NCBI GenBank assembly: GCA_036345935.2
Contig: JADWOT020001848.1
Coordinates: 1-64,000 of the forward strand
DNA length: 64,000 nt
DNA from: Taenia hydatigena
Taxonomy: Eukaryota > Platyhelminthes > Cestoda > Cyclophyllidea > Taeniidae
Reading direction: 5' to 3'
Below the pieces are notes generated by a model. That model was not told the DNA's origin and made no database searches. It saw only the letters and a list, made by a program, of their open reading frames with translations. Each line of letters opens with the position of its first letter. Positions within the stretch are counted from its first letter, which is position 1. Of this stretch, positions 24,740 to 36,693 are shown piece by piece. The translations under genes were made by a program, and so were the position numbers.

Positions 24740-27700
24740 AACTTGTACTATTCTGATCTAGCCATAAATCTGTGCATTATTTACTCATATCGCAATCAAG
24801 ATTGGGACTAGTGGAGAGATGAAAGGGAACCTACAAAGAGGGCACCGGCAGGTAGTGAGGTAGGAAGGGAAGGTGAGAGAAGCTCAAAGGAGGCAGAGGA
24901 GCGAGATATTCTAGTGACACTAAAGTGGAAAAATAAGGTAAGAAGCTGAATTGTAGGAATTGTTTGCTCCTCTTTTCCGTATATACTTTATGCGAGGAGC
25001 ACAGACGCTATGACATTAGGTAAGACGCAATACCTGTAAGTGCATAAGGCACAGCATGCGAAAAAGGAGACACTCACCGAAGATGCGTTGGGGTGGCACA
25101 TGAGAGAGGAGGCGTAGACAAGAGAGCTCCTCTCCATTTATTCCCAAGACGTCATCAGGTCTACTTCTAGTCTGCGTGCCTTGATCTCTAATGTCTACGC
25201 GATTTATAGTGAACACCTCAACTCTCAATGAAATGAGTTGTGTCGAGTTGATTAGGCGAGTCATTTTAAATAGCAACGTATAAGGCGCCTTACTCGAGCT
25301 TGCCATAATCCAGCCTAGGTCACTAATCTTACCTATTCTGACTCAGTCAAATTTAGTCAAGCCTAGACGTGCGTACCGCGCTACAGTCCTTCCGCAGTGG
25401 GACATGAACATTGAGCAAGTTGTTGCACACCATCAGTTTTCCTTATGCTGCTGCATATTTGGGGATTTGAGGCGTGAAAAGTAAGTGCAGCACAGCAAGT
25501 GTAGTGCAGGATTGAATTTTGGTTTAAGGAATCGGCAATTCATCCCTAAAGATCGCCATTGGGTTAACAAAAAGGCTTTTCTGATGCAAAAGGCAATGGC
25601 GATCCATTCGCAATTGATAGGAGCAAAGCAATAAGGATTTTAAGCATAAAGAGACAAAGGAATGGTAAAAATTGAGGCATAGAGATAAGAAGTCATGTGT
25701 ATGGATCAGCGGTGCAGTGTTCTTCATTTCTTCCTTACTTTCTCCCATCCTTTTTTACACTGATTCATTATTCCACTCATCTAGCCATGTGAGCGAGTAA
25801 AAATATAAAGGAACTGGCTTTGTGAAAAACAGTCTTTTTTTATATGTGATGTGCACTGGATACCAGATGTGATAATATTGAAACGACGCGCGGAAATGAA
25901 GTGAGGAATGAGAGTGGCACACGGATGGATCGTAGGTAAGAAGGAAGAGGAAGCAGGAACATGTATGGAAAGAGCGAATTACCTGCATAATACTATTGAG
26001 GAGAAAGGAAGACAAGTGTTTGGGAAGCATAAAATATCTTCTTGCCCTCTCAAACAATCCTTTCCTAAGACTGCACTGCCTGATTTACTCTAATCGGCTT
26101 TACTTTCTCTGTCCCATATGCTTAAATCCAAACCACTTTATATTTGCCATAAGTGCACAAATCTCTCCTTTTTTTCACATTTTTCTTTGTTTCTGTATTC
26201 TCTCAACTTTCCTTGTCAATGTAGATAATTTGCAGTTTGGTTACACCTACATTGCCAGATTTTATAACAAGAAATGTTGCATAGGTTTCCAAAAGAAGTA
26301 AGCTGCCAAATCTTGATTCTGAGTAACACTCGACCAAAACAGATAAAAGAGAACGCAGCTCTGGAGCCGAGTGTCCCAGCTTTCCTTGCCCTGATCGACA
26401 CCCTACACATCAAACACACCTGCGTTGTCCGATTTTAAAGCGAGAACTGCTGTAACTTACTTTGCCAAAACGGAATCCCTACATAACAACAGACGCGCCA
26501 AAATTAATTGGTTTGTAAACAAGAACTACAGCAAACAACCAGAGAGGGAACCAGAATGCTAAGTTGCAGTTCTGACCGGTTCGGGATCAAAAGAGAGAGG
26601 AGTTTTGCTCTATGCACTTGTTGGAAGCATTTACAGAATGAAATGGGCTTATGACTTTTAATTTGGAACATTTTTGATCGCAGAGGTACCCGACTGTTTG
26701 AGTGTAGGTTATCAATTATCTGTGTCAAACTAGGCGCTCTCATCATCGGCCAAACCTTACTTTTTACAATTTGATGGGAGAACTGCCGCAAGTAACTACC
26801 AAATGATTTAAGCTGCTAAATTGCAATTCTGATCGATTCTGGATCTAAGCAAACAGAATATAATGGAGCTCTATATGCTTGCGTCAGTTTGGCTTCCTTC
26901 GCCAAAATAGTCCACTTAACTGTCGTGCAGGTCCAAATTTTCGCTGCATAACTTGAGGAACATCACAGCTACCAGCGACGAAAGAAACAGCTGAGTACAA
27001 GATTGAATAACTGTAGGCGAAAAACCAAGAAAGTGGATCTCAGCTATGTACCCAAGCCAGCCTAGTTTACGTATTAAAATCATTCGCATTAAATCGTGTT
27101 CATTCCTAAGCATTAAATGTCTTACAATCGAATTGCATTTCGCTGAAACGCAAGCAACCCAACATTTGGGGCCAAATCCTAATTAACGTTAGATTGGGAT
27201 GAACCAATCATGCGGAAGTGTAATACCCATTCGCCCTGGCTGTTTGTTAATGCACACTCTTGGTAGAGCCGCATGACACCAAATGTTATAGTATCAGAGG
27301 AGACCTACGATTTTGGCACCACACAGGATAACGGCCGGGCCTTATTGGAATCACTTTAAGACCAATGTGGAGAATACTTCGAGCACAAAGCACTTGAGCT
27401 AATTTGGTACTTTTCATCCATGTTATGCCTTATGCATACATTGATCTAGGCTACCAGTCCAAGTCTAATACCACTCTGACTTCTCCGATGGCGGCGGAAC
27501 GCGGTGAGCAGCTCTTTCGTAAATAGATCCTTTTCTCGCCTTGCTTTGAAGGTTTCTAGCTACAACCCTAAAGCTATTAAACAACTTAGCTTGACTAAGG
27601 TTTTAACGTAGTTTACAGATATGCATGCCAGAGATATCTGTATGAAGCGATTCCACTGCGCATTAACGACTAATGTCTTCAAGAAAAAGCAAAGCAAATG

Positions 27701-28210
27701 TCTAGTAAATAGCCGGTATTAGTTTATGCATGACGAGCATGGTAAGGAATCATAAAATGGAATTTATTCTTACCTGAGTTACATGTGAAGTGACGCCAAA
27801 GGCGGAATTCTAACCCTGAATCGCTAGGTAGAGGACTCATGATTAGCAAATCATGCTCCAGTCAGACGCGACACGTTCCAGTGAAATTCGTGCCTCTCCT
27901 GCCAAAATCACGACATTTTAGTGCATCAAAGGACCCAATTTACCAAAGAGGTGGAAAGCAGCCACCGCTGATGATCTCACAATGATGAGCGATTTGATTA
28001 GCTTAAAGATTTGTGTTGCCTAACAAAATACATAATCTGCAGTTAAATTGTGTCTTAGAAATTATGAACCTCAAGTGCATTTATTTCCGGTCTTAAACAA
28101 TACATGATGTATTACATTTCCTATGCAGGACCAAATGACTAAGATTCATAGACATTATTAGAACAAAATCTATCACTAATTAAGCGCGTGTGTCCAAATT
28201 CAGTAAAATT
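24740..28210. repeat. Repeat block X1 (direct copy at 54,900-58,890)
   Basis: A block of about 3.5 kb collinear with X2. Landmarks include aatctgtgcattattta (24,771; 55,875), gggaacctacaaagagg (24,825; 55,938), gatgggagaactgccgcaagtaact (26,773; 57,468), aaaatagtccacttaactgtcg (26,903; 57,598) and acattgatctaggctaccag (27,438; 58,100). X2 holds an extra roughly 1.16-kb unit. Inside 26.2-26.9 kb, diverged tandem units recur, each with a cctacattg..gattt word followed by aagaa.tgctgca and tttacagaagg words. The block ends within about 15 bases of Y1. Confidence 0.8.
24970..25310 (+). repeat. R-family repeat copy R3 (within X1)
   Basis: The same orientation as R1. The complementary strand reads LRLLSHVPPQRIFGECLL, with a later in-frame stop before SVCAPR, so the shared frame is broken once near its end in this copy. 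Confidence 0.75.
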
Positions 28211-28221
28211 TATTTATTGCA

Positions 28222-31200
28222 CTTGCAGCATCAACAAAAATGCGGCAATTCCTTACGTCGAACTGCTTTGGCATAGGGAAGTGGGTACGAATGAAGTTTT
28301 GGGCGGCCCATTGGCCCAAAATACCCGTAATTATGTAACAGTTCTAGTTGAAGTCACCACTTTAGCCGTTTGATAACATGTCATCTCGATCTGTCTCAGT
28401 AATTACAATTTATTATTCAAATCAAATTATACTTGCCAAAACCCAGCCCAAGCCATTGCGCATAGTTTATATGCTCACTCACCAATCAACACAAAAGTGG
28501 TGCGCCGAACAGTCATTCTTATTTAATCACTCAGTCGTAGCAAAATGTGACTGCTGCACTTCCACCACAATCTCGAGACTCTTCTGGCATGTCACAGTGG
28601 ACCACCTCGCCTCACACACCTCAGCCACGCCGACCAAAAAGCAAATTTATTATCAACTGCGCAGAATCACTCAACACCCATGTTCCCTTGTTTGCGAAGA
28701 AACACATACAAATGGGTAACATTTTAAAATTGCTAGTTATAAAAATGAAGAGGAACACACAACACTGTGGAGGTATCATCACAGCTTGGATAGGGAGATG
28801 TGGGTATCAGGAACAGTGGGGAATCAAGATCCAGAGAGTTTGTGCTGTTCAACATCAAAGTGCTGCCAGAAGACAGAGATGATCATTCCGGTGTCCCGTT
28901 TCCCTCTTGACGCGTGGTTTTCGTAGACTTCACGATGGTAGCGGTGTTTCCACACCGACAAATTGCACTTATAATCCGCTTTGGGCAGCGGGCCTCTCGT
29001 CACCATTCAATCCACACACCGTCGATATTTGAACCTGCGAAACGGAAACAGCAAGCATGGATTTGGGAAAGTCTCGATAAATAAGAAGGAAATAAGGTCT
29101 AAACAGAAGTGCTGGTTTTACGCCCCCATGAGCAATTGTAGTGCAGAGGTGTCACGCGAAGCAGGAAGAGATAGGTTACGCTATACAATAAATAGACATC
29201 ATTTATCAGGAATGGCACAGACCAGTACCAGTGCCTGTGGACATCGAAGTGCGGTGATAAGCAAAGTTTCTTGTGAAAGGAGGCGTCTACAATCTTGGAT
29301 ACCCGTATCAGTAGGAGGCGTTAACCTAGTCAGCAATTAGACACTTGAAAGGTGTAGAAGTCTATCAGCCAGTGGATATCCCGAAACTACTCAATGCCTT
29401 CAGGTGCGCCTCCTATTAAAGCATCTTCTCCTATCTTGCATCCACCCAAAAGGACATCACAATCGGAATGTGTAAAAAGCAAAACTGATACGATAGCCAT
29501 GAAACTGTCCCTTCTGTACACCATGCTACACACGTGCTGCGGTCTGGTCGTCGTCGTCAGCTGGATTGCAATTAGGATCCAACATTCCCAAATGGTTTGC
29601 GCCAATGAAATGCAGACCACAAGCGCTCGTCTTGCTACATAAAGACAAACGCTGGATTCTTGGATTGTAAAAAATACTACACACGCTAAATCTGTCTATG
29701 ACCTAGGATGAAGTTAAAAATGGGAGTGAAAATCGCAGGGGTCACTATGGGAAAAAACATCGAAGAGTCGCCTAGGGAATAGGGCAAGGAACAGCTATCA
29801 CAAATAATACATATAAGATCTACTCCAAAAAATCCTCCCTTTAAGAATGGCAAGCAATTATAGGCTCAGGGCAAAGGCAGCACAGAAAAAAAAAAACGAA
29901 TTCACAACGGAACGTAAGTCTGAATCGCCAGAAAATACTTAATTTCGGATGTTAAAAGCAAAAAAGGAGATAAAAAAGGAAATTTGAACCTACTAATGAG
30001 TTAATTGCAAGCTTGAGGACGGAAAAAAGGAAGCTACGCTAAAAGTGCTTGCCGAACCAAATCGCAGAAATAAAATGCCTTGTTTTTTTTTTGCATATTC
30101 TCAGAAAGGTAAAATTACAGACGAACAAAGAAAATTCGCAGTAATTAAATGAAACAACGCAAGAAGGCGGTCTGGCAGATTCACCGCAACTTACAATTTC
30201 ATAAATGAAATCAACCTACCTAACTTTACACACGACAGTTGAATTTGCGACACAAAAGCCCTTTCGTTGTACCACGAGTCTATGAATGGATTGTTGGCTA
30301 CTCTTTACAAGCGAACAAAAGGTAAGAGACTTCACCTTGCTAAACAATCGCCTTTTAACCACTTTTCAAAAGCATTAGGCTTTACGAGAAAACTGCGAAA
30401 CTGGAGAGAATTAGCAGAAAGGTAGTACCATCCGGATAACGGGAATAACAAAATTGTTGGCTTTCAATTGACATCCTCAAAATTACCTAAAGACACTACT
30501 TAACCAAAACCTCGCAAAGCACTAAGCATGGTTAAATAAAAAATCTATAAAAAATACAGAAAACAGCACAATTTAATCGTTAATTATTCTAACGATAATA
30601 AGAGAGTCTCGCATGCTAAAAGAAGTAACTTCATGCCCACCAACAAAAAGCAAGAACGATGACACAGTGGGGAGAAGCAATGACACAGAGGTCAATTGTA
30701 AAAACACTACGCGTCAAGCACTCGATGATGTGTCTCATGCCTATTGTGATGAATGAGTCCTCCAACCCTGTGGATAGACACTGACCGGTTAATAACGCGA
30801 CCCCTAAGAGAGATGTAGATTGACAGTATTGATACCCGGTTATGGATCCCGTGTCCATGTGGATGAGTCTGGATCGGCGTTGAGGCACGCAACTCCATTG
30901 CATGCATTCGATGATTTTGAACACCCAACCAACCAACACCGTCTTGCGCAATCCCCTACTTGAAGACCAAGTCTTGTGCAGCAGCTATTATACTTACTCG
31001 TTGGAGTAGCCATTCCCCACGCTTTGTAGGAAAATGGATTCAGGGGCACACGAAAAGCCATCGGCACAGCTCTGCACTGACATGGCCCACTTCACTTCGA
31101 CGTCCATAGGTGCCTAGTGTGGCCTAGCTAGCCTTTCAGCATTGCTGCATCCCATCTCCGGCAGCACCTGCATTCTTGCAACCACAGGACTTGACAACCG

Positions 31201-31630
31201 CCCACCTCCCTTACTTTTAATCAGCAACTTTAGTAATCTACCAGCGTAAAATTAGTGTTTGCACCTCCCCCCGTAGCTTTGCATTCGCTTGACTAAGGTG
31301 CGTTCTAACATAGCTTTTCATTGTCCACAGGTCCGTCTCGGTCAGTCTCATATGTCTACCGCATGCTGCCCAAATTGACCGCTACACGTTTTGCAGGTCG
31401 AGAAGGGGCCGGGCAAACAGATGGATAGTCGAAAAAATCAACAGATAGGCGGCTATGTAGGTAGATCGGCAGATGAAGAGATTGAGGTTAACGCAATGGC
31501 GTAAAAAGTCATTGGACAGCCGACACTAGCTTTACCGCCTCACCTAGACTCTATCTTTACATCCCTACCAAATGACCGAACAAGTGAACAAAAAGGAACA
31601 GCGACGCAAATAATACAATAATTCGCGAGG
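28222..31630. repeat. Repeat block Y1 (direct copy at 50,290-54,050)
   Basis: Collinear with Y2. Landmarks are cagcatcaacaaaaa.tgcgg (28,227; 50,295), tcatcacagcttg (28,774; 50,999), ttcaacatcaaagtgctgcc (28,849; 51,073), cgatgacacagtgg/aaggtagaga (30,658; 53,098) and gatgagtct/tgatgagtctcatgc (30,725; 53,166). Y2 has two insertions relative to Y1, at about 50.6-50.8 kb and about 51.6-51.9 kb. No frame is convincingly conserved, although AALPP.S.DSS appears in both copies near 28,550 and 50,565. Confidence 0.8.
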
Positions 31631-33975
31631 TAATCGTCTCAAAACAACACCCATGATAGGTTTGATGGGAGAAAAGGATACCATGATCAGAACGACTGTC
31701 CCATCCAGGTTCTCATCACTGCTATACATATACCACAGGAAAGGCGGCGCACCGCAAAAAAAGCACTCGTGCGACAGACACAAAGCCAACTTATGACGCA
31801 GAGCATGAGTGCAAACTGGACCACACCGGGCCCTTGCCCATGTCTGCGTCGCATTAAAGGATTCGAGGCCCGTGTGCACCACTTGCCCCTATGCCTTGGG
31901 CATGTCAATGCCGGTGACAACCCCCTTCCCCCTCCCCCTTCCCCTCAAACTACCCAGTGCACCTATAACTCCACTGCACCGGACAGGCATGACAGCACTC
32001 AGTCAATCAGCAGTATGTACAATACACCTGCCATGTGTGCGCGTGTGCTTAAAATAATGAAAAAGTATTGAACGTAAACAAGACAGCTAACACGGCGAAG
32101 CAACCTATTCCTTTCCATTGTGAGTAACTTCCATCCTAAGCACTCTTAGTAGCAATAATGCAATCAATATGAAGCAACGCACCCGGAAAAAGTGCGTCGT
32201 AAGGGCGTTAGAGAGTGGTAATCTTAGCACCTCCGACAGTCAAATTTTCTAATGCACATGAGGCGGTACGACCACTCACATCAGGCAGGACTGTATAAAC
32301 GTTCCAACGCCACACCTCACAACCCTGAAGTAAAGCTGGTGAAGATGACTAGGCAGATATGTCCGTGTACAACGAATTAAGTAGATCGCCTCACCTTCGC
32401 CTGCCTATCTACCCAAACCTCTACCAAACAAATAATCCTATTAACAGATAAGTGAAAAGAGCGTGAGTAACCAAAAAGACGAAGCCTAAAGCTTGCCGAT
32501 CCACATTTGCCTGTGTCTTGGGAGACGTCCACCAACTATTGGTCGTCAAGACTACCAATCTGGCTAACTTAAGGCAGACGCCAAACATGCAATTTTGCCT
32601 GTGTCCGCGATTCGTCAGCCAACTATCAGCCTCAAGGAAAAAACAGCTAAGGCCAAAGCTGCTTACTACCACGACTAACACAAGGGTGGCGAAGACCACA
32701 CCGGACATAGTACACTGCTACAACAGGAGTGAACAATCTGAGGTAATCAGTGGGTTACCTTCCAAGTAATTACCGTGACAACACGCTTCTAATAACTATT
32801 CCATCCATAAGTATTTCGGATGCAGGCATCTCGAGATGCTTCTTTTGGCAACAGCAAATGTGCACTAAACAGAAGAACTCGTGTCCTATTTCCTGCCTTT
32901 CTTCTCACTTACAAATAACATCAGCAGAAGGAACCTACGAAATCGCTTGGCATTCAGTAAAATTTTAGCGCGCGTAAAAATGGGCATTAAATTACGAGAT
33001 GGTCCTCCTCAACTCCATAAAACAATAAGAAGTAAAGCAGCAGCAAGCTTTCTAACCACAAGTACATTGGAGTCTACTCACTTCATGCAACTGCGCGTAG
33101 TGCCCATTTTACTGTTCCGACTTTGGCAGAAAACACTAATTTGCTATAAAGCGAATTGCCGTATTCTACCTGCCAGCATCCTGTACACTCAATATGGTAA
33201 CTACGAATTTAGCATGGCTTGTAACGAACACTAACAAGTTGCTCCAATCAAAATTCTCAAAAAGTGCACGCACATTTATTTAAATCCGCTAAACGTGACC
33301 TTTCACGGTTATGTTATAACAAAATAAGATTAATGGGCGAACGTACGCCATCTACTATTCGAAGCGAAAAGCGATAACAAGATGCGCGAAATGGATAAAT
33401 GCAGCTAACGGCATGACCAGATGTCAATGAGTACAAAAGTTAGAACCGTCAACAATTAAAGCATACCACTGCTGGGTTAAGGCACTTAAACAAATGGTGA
33501 CAACAAACAAGTGGAACGAGTAGAAAATGGGAAAGAAGAGACACAGTTACTCCTATACCAGCGTTGGATTTCCATAAAATACACAGCGATTGTGACCGAT
33601 GTAAAGGACTACACCTCGCACTAAGGCGTCACACCTCATCAAAGTGCATAAAAAGCAAATGGTATGCATAAATAGAGACTTTACAAATATAAATAAACGT
33701 GCATTTATACGTACCTGTAAATCGGCGAGTCACTTCCTTTATGCATCCATAGCCATCACACTCGTTTACATGGCCCTTTCGCCTACCACCCCACAGCACA
33801 GGGGTCACAACACGGCACCACTCGCACCCTACTTCGCAGTCCTCCAACAGTTTCAGCAAAATTCCATCAGCGAATGCTGATCGTAAAAACGCCTTTCGAC
33901 GGTGACACAGCCTCAAAGAAATACCTGTCCTTTGCAGACTTGAAGGAAACATGACTAATGTGCCGCTTTTTTTGT

Positions 33976-34068
33976 TCAGTCGTCCCCATTCAGCGCAGTA
34001 AAATTCGATGTTTGCATCCACCCATCACCTGCGTCACCGAATACTTCATTCGGGGAACATCCTCGAAT
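33976..34068 (-). CDS. Gene G copy 1, putative exon iv (3'-most)
   Basis: A good acceptor (ttgttcctgcag) precedes 34,068. The frame reads IRGCSPNEVFGDAGDGWMQT and on to a stop at 33,976. The Z2 copy keeps the acceptor and frame (IRGFSSDGVLGNSGDRWMIT) but runs a few codons further to its stop. The peptide shows no motif I know. The stop positions differ between copies, so the true 3' end of the coding region is uncertain; the 3' part could also be an exon ending in a donor that I cannot place. Confidence 0.4.
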   Translation of the reverse strand: MRGCSPNEVFGDAGDGWMQTSNFTALNGDD

Positions 34069-34244
34069 CTGCAGGAACAAACTGAGACTTAAAGAAACAA
34101 TGCCAATCAAGGCGGCGGGTTGATACGCTGTGCGACGATAGAGTAGGCCGCACGCCGACGCCGCAGTCGCACCAGAATCTCTACGACGTTTGTCTAGGCT
34201 TGTTCGGATCGCGTCTACAGAAGTTATAGTGGAGAAGAAAATAT

Positions 34245-34571
34245 TCAACTACCCTTTCGTAGGGCACTGCAGCCGCATCTGCGTCCAATCAACACGACAA
34301 ATTCGACCGGTACGATCATCGCATCAATTTGGAAAATGTAGCTGTCACATTGCATTTGTGAATCGACTTCGGAAAAGGATATACGACGAATCCATTGAGA
34401 CGCAGCACAAATCACACCAACTTCTAGACAGCAATAGAGAGCAAGGCAGAACTCCAACCTCAAATTCGGCAGTTTTTCAGCAATCCCTTGAAGCATATTA
34501 GATGCGCCACCACAGATAAGCACATTCTTGCCACCTTTAAGGCTCGGACCATCATTGACCTCACGTGAAGC
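34245..34571 (-). CDS. Gene G copy 1, putative exon iii (glycine-rich GGAS motif)
   Basis: An acceptor (tttgatttcag) precedes 34,571, and the frame opens ASREVNDGPSLKGGKN then VLICGGASNMLQGIAEKLPN. The Z2 copy differs largely at third codon positions or by conservative changes (GAG/GAA, AAT/AAC, CCG/CCA, CTC/CTT, ATT/ATC; R/K, E/D, I/V), the signature of selection on protein. The hhhhGGaSxmhxGhaekh pattern resembles the adenosine motif of the actin/Hsp70 ATPase superfamily (actin-related proteins). This is pattern similarity only, and no other superfamily motif is seen. Conservation fades after about 75 codons, so the real exon probably ends near 34,340 rather than at the stop. Confidence 0.5.
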   Translation of the reverse strand, partial: ASREVNDGPSLKGGKNVLICGGASNMLQGIAEKLPNLRLEFCLALYCCLEVGVICAASQWIRRISFSEVDSQMQCDSYIFQIDAMIVPVEFVVLIGRRCGCSALRKGS

Positions 34572-35852
34572 CTGAAATCAAAGTTTCTTTCCTTCTTGAA
34601 CTAATAAAGCTTATCCAGCCAAAATAATGCCGCAAATAAAACACGCAACGTACCCACTACATCATAAGACAATATACCAAACACGACCGATAACCTTGCA
34701 ATAGCCAAACTTGAAGGACCACTGTCGAGCAAATACCTTCCAATCTCAAGAATTTTTGGAAATACACAAAGTACACCATCAAGCTTAGCCTTTGAACAAC
34801 TGCTAAAATTTGTCTTTGCGAGTGGATGCAAACAAAATGCAGTTCATATTCGAAAATTGATTAGTTGACAATTGATATGCAGCTACAAAAATTGCATCCT
34901 ATTATAGAAAGCTGTATTTATTCTGACAAAGGATATCGGAACATTATGCACCACATGTGAGAATTGAATCGCTATCCTCAAGCATACTAGTTATTTTGTT
35001 ATAAACTTATTAACTTGCATGACAGAACATCGACACAGTCCTTATGGGTAGTAAAACGGTGGCCTCTGTCGACAGTCATTAAACAATGGATAGAGATGTA
35101 GCGCGCTTCCCGCTTGTCTCCTCGTCTTCTGCCTCAAAATCCTTTAGACAGACGGGTCAGAGCTAACGGACTTCATCGCGAGCTTGGGTTGCTTAGGTCA
35201 CTATCTCCCCTTTCCCCTCGGGGGGATTTCGACAAAACTTTCATCACCAGGTGTGCGATGGCTGCCGCTTCGTCTCTCAAAGTTTCATTGCAAAAAAATC
35301 ATTGCACGAATCCTGCCTTACTGGCCATATTGAATGCTTTTCTTCCAGTCATCAAAGTTGAAATTTCATTTTTGCATCTGATCAGTGGTGCACCTTTGCA
35401 GAGTCACAGGTGCAATGTTAAGTGATTAATGGCTATAAACCTAGCAGTGCGATGTGGAAAAAACAACCGATAATTGCTAGAACGTTTCCACATGGCATTA
35501 ACTGTAAATGTTTAATGGGCAGAAGTAAGTACGCATTAAATCGTAGGGCATCTTTGGTTCCTCCTCCGCCTTCCCCTGCAAATTATCAACCGCACTTTAA
35601 CAATAAGTCAACCCACCCAAAGCTCACAAATGTGGACGTCGTGAAAAACCAATGCATGGTCTGAAGGCGCACCATTTCGTTGTTGTCTTTACTGTTAAAG
35701 GTCGCAAAACCTGACTACTACCTTAGAGTAAAAAAGAACGAGGAACAAGCAAAAGTAGTGCAAGCCTATGATAAGATCTCGCTCAACATGCACGACATAC
35801 ATTGCCCAATGGGGGAGTGCTTACCAAGGTACCGTTCCCCTCTCCCTTTCCT

Positions 35853-35905
35853 CTCGCTCGCCCGCTCGCCCGCTCGCCCGCCCGCTCGCCCGCTCGCCCG
35901 CCCGC
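35853..35905. repeat. GC-rich microsatellite (gctcgccc/gcccgctc units)
   Basis: Tandem 4- and 8-base units of ctcg/cccg run for about 53 bases. The corresponding place in Z2 (61,425-61,450) has no such tract, so it expanded after the duplication. It starts exactly where gene G exon ii should meet its donor. Confidence 0.85.
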
Positions 35906-36016
35906 CTGGCAACCACACACGCCCCATCCAGTCTTCCATGATGTTGGGCCCTCCTCCAAGTGCACAGCCGCACCGCTGCTTGCCTGCTTATGCCCCGCGT
36001 GAAGGAATAGTCCACA
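35906..36016 (-). CDS. Gene G copy 1, putative exon ii (one-base frame break)
   Basis: Acceptor tcctcctcctcag, then CGLFLHAGHKQA, then a region ending LEEGP. The Z2 partner reads CGLNLHARNKQA and LEEGPNIMENW. In this copy the run of C in the gggcccc word is one base shorter (ggccca versus ggcccca), which breaks the frame; the next frame continues NIMED and then W. The exon should end at ccag, but where Z2 has gtggga this copy has gcgggc, the start of the microsatellite. Function is unknown. Confidence 0.4.
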
Positions 36017-36084
36017 CTGAGGAGGAGGAAAAGAAGCCAGGGAACTCTCAATCGCATTTACTGCTTCTCTAATAATCGCTTTGA

Positions 36085-36241
36085 CACCATAGTTGTCGCT
36101 GTCGACAACGACGAGTTCAAAGGCCCCTGGTGTAGTCCCAGTGGCTTCCCAGGCTTCTACCTCCTCCGCTGCTAGTCGCGAGTTAAATTTTATTTTATTG
36201 CCACTACTTTGTTGTCGGAGTGGGAACAGAGTTGCGACCAC
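36085..36241 (-). CDS. Gene G copy 1, putative exon i
   Basis: A minus-strand open frame contains AAEEVEAWEATGTTPGAFEL followed by VVVDSDN. The Z2 copy (plus strand, about 61,200) preserves VEA..W.AT.TTP.AF.LV in the same frame. Boundaries are not clear: the frame runs on unbroken into the exon ii acceptor in this copy. No family is recognised. I treat it as the upstream part of the same transcription unit because order and strand match in both copies. Confidence 0.35.
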
Positions 36242-36523
36242 AGAATGACCTCAAAAAAACTATCATGATATTTCCCATGCGAGGTGCGAGAATAGTGTCA
36301 AAAATGTTGCATGGCCCAAGATCCCGTTGCAATCGAGACTGAGATAGCGTGTAAACGCGTTACAGATAAATATTAAACCTTTAGAATGCAGACATCACAC
36401 TATATCACTGGATGAGGATGGATAGGATACAAGAAGAGGTATAGACCTGGCAGAGAGTTTATGGATTTTTCCCCTTTAAACAACCCGCCATTCAGCAAGT
36501 GCACCTTCGCTCCTCTGCCTCAC

Positions 36524-36609
36524 CCGGAAGTAGTCCTTCACCGAGGTCCCATTCAGATTGAATTGAATAACCGGTCCAGTGAGATCAAGGAGACAACCAA
36601 TAACATCTC
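36524..36609 (-). CDS. RyR: Ryanodine receptor exon: second half of SPRY1 domain
   Basis: RyR is the tetrameric calcium-release channel of the sarco/endoplasmic reticulum. This 86-base exon, entered through ...atgag, encodes GDVIGCLLDLTGPVIQF then NLNGTSVKDYFR, and ends at a gtgagg donor in phase 0. It matches the family's first SPRY domain (DVI...LDLs.P.I.F..NG..V....). It joins the preceding exon across an 84-base intron with consistent phase (one base plus two). The next family segment (.NLDG.FFPV.S) is not found between here and 36.25 kb, nor anywhere further left that I could see. This is therefore the last RyR exon identified in the window. Confidence 0.85.
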
Positions 36610-36693
36610 CTCATTTCAAATTTGAACTTCGATTGGATGCTGTGGTCAAAATGGCAGATGGAGCGATACAACTCTGTCAGTTTAGGCCTTTAC

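Larger units (their letters stand above)
31630..36240. repeat. Duplicated block Z1 (inverted copy at 61,000-63,840)
   Basis: The reverse complement aligns with 61,000-63,840. Examples are gaggaccatctcgtaatttaatgccc (33,004 complement; 62,390) and acagtcctg.ctgatg.gagtggtcg (32,290 complement; 63,103). About 700 bases (33.25-33.97 kb) have no match in Z2. Unlike X and Y, this block carries exons with synonymous-type divergence (gene G, below), so it is a gene-bearing duplication rather than only noncoding repeat. Confidence 0.8.

Noticed and set aside
34245..34571. Firm call of gene G as an actin-related protein
   Set aside because: One glycine-turn motif is not enough; none of the other actin-fold motifs was found in the flanking exons.
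35783..36057. Arg/Gly/Ala-repeat protein (AGERAGERASGR)
   Set aside because: This is a translation of the GC-rich microsatellite, which is absent from the duplicate copy at 61.4 kb.
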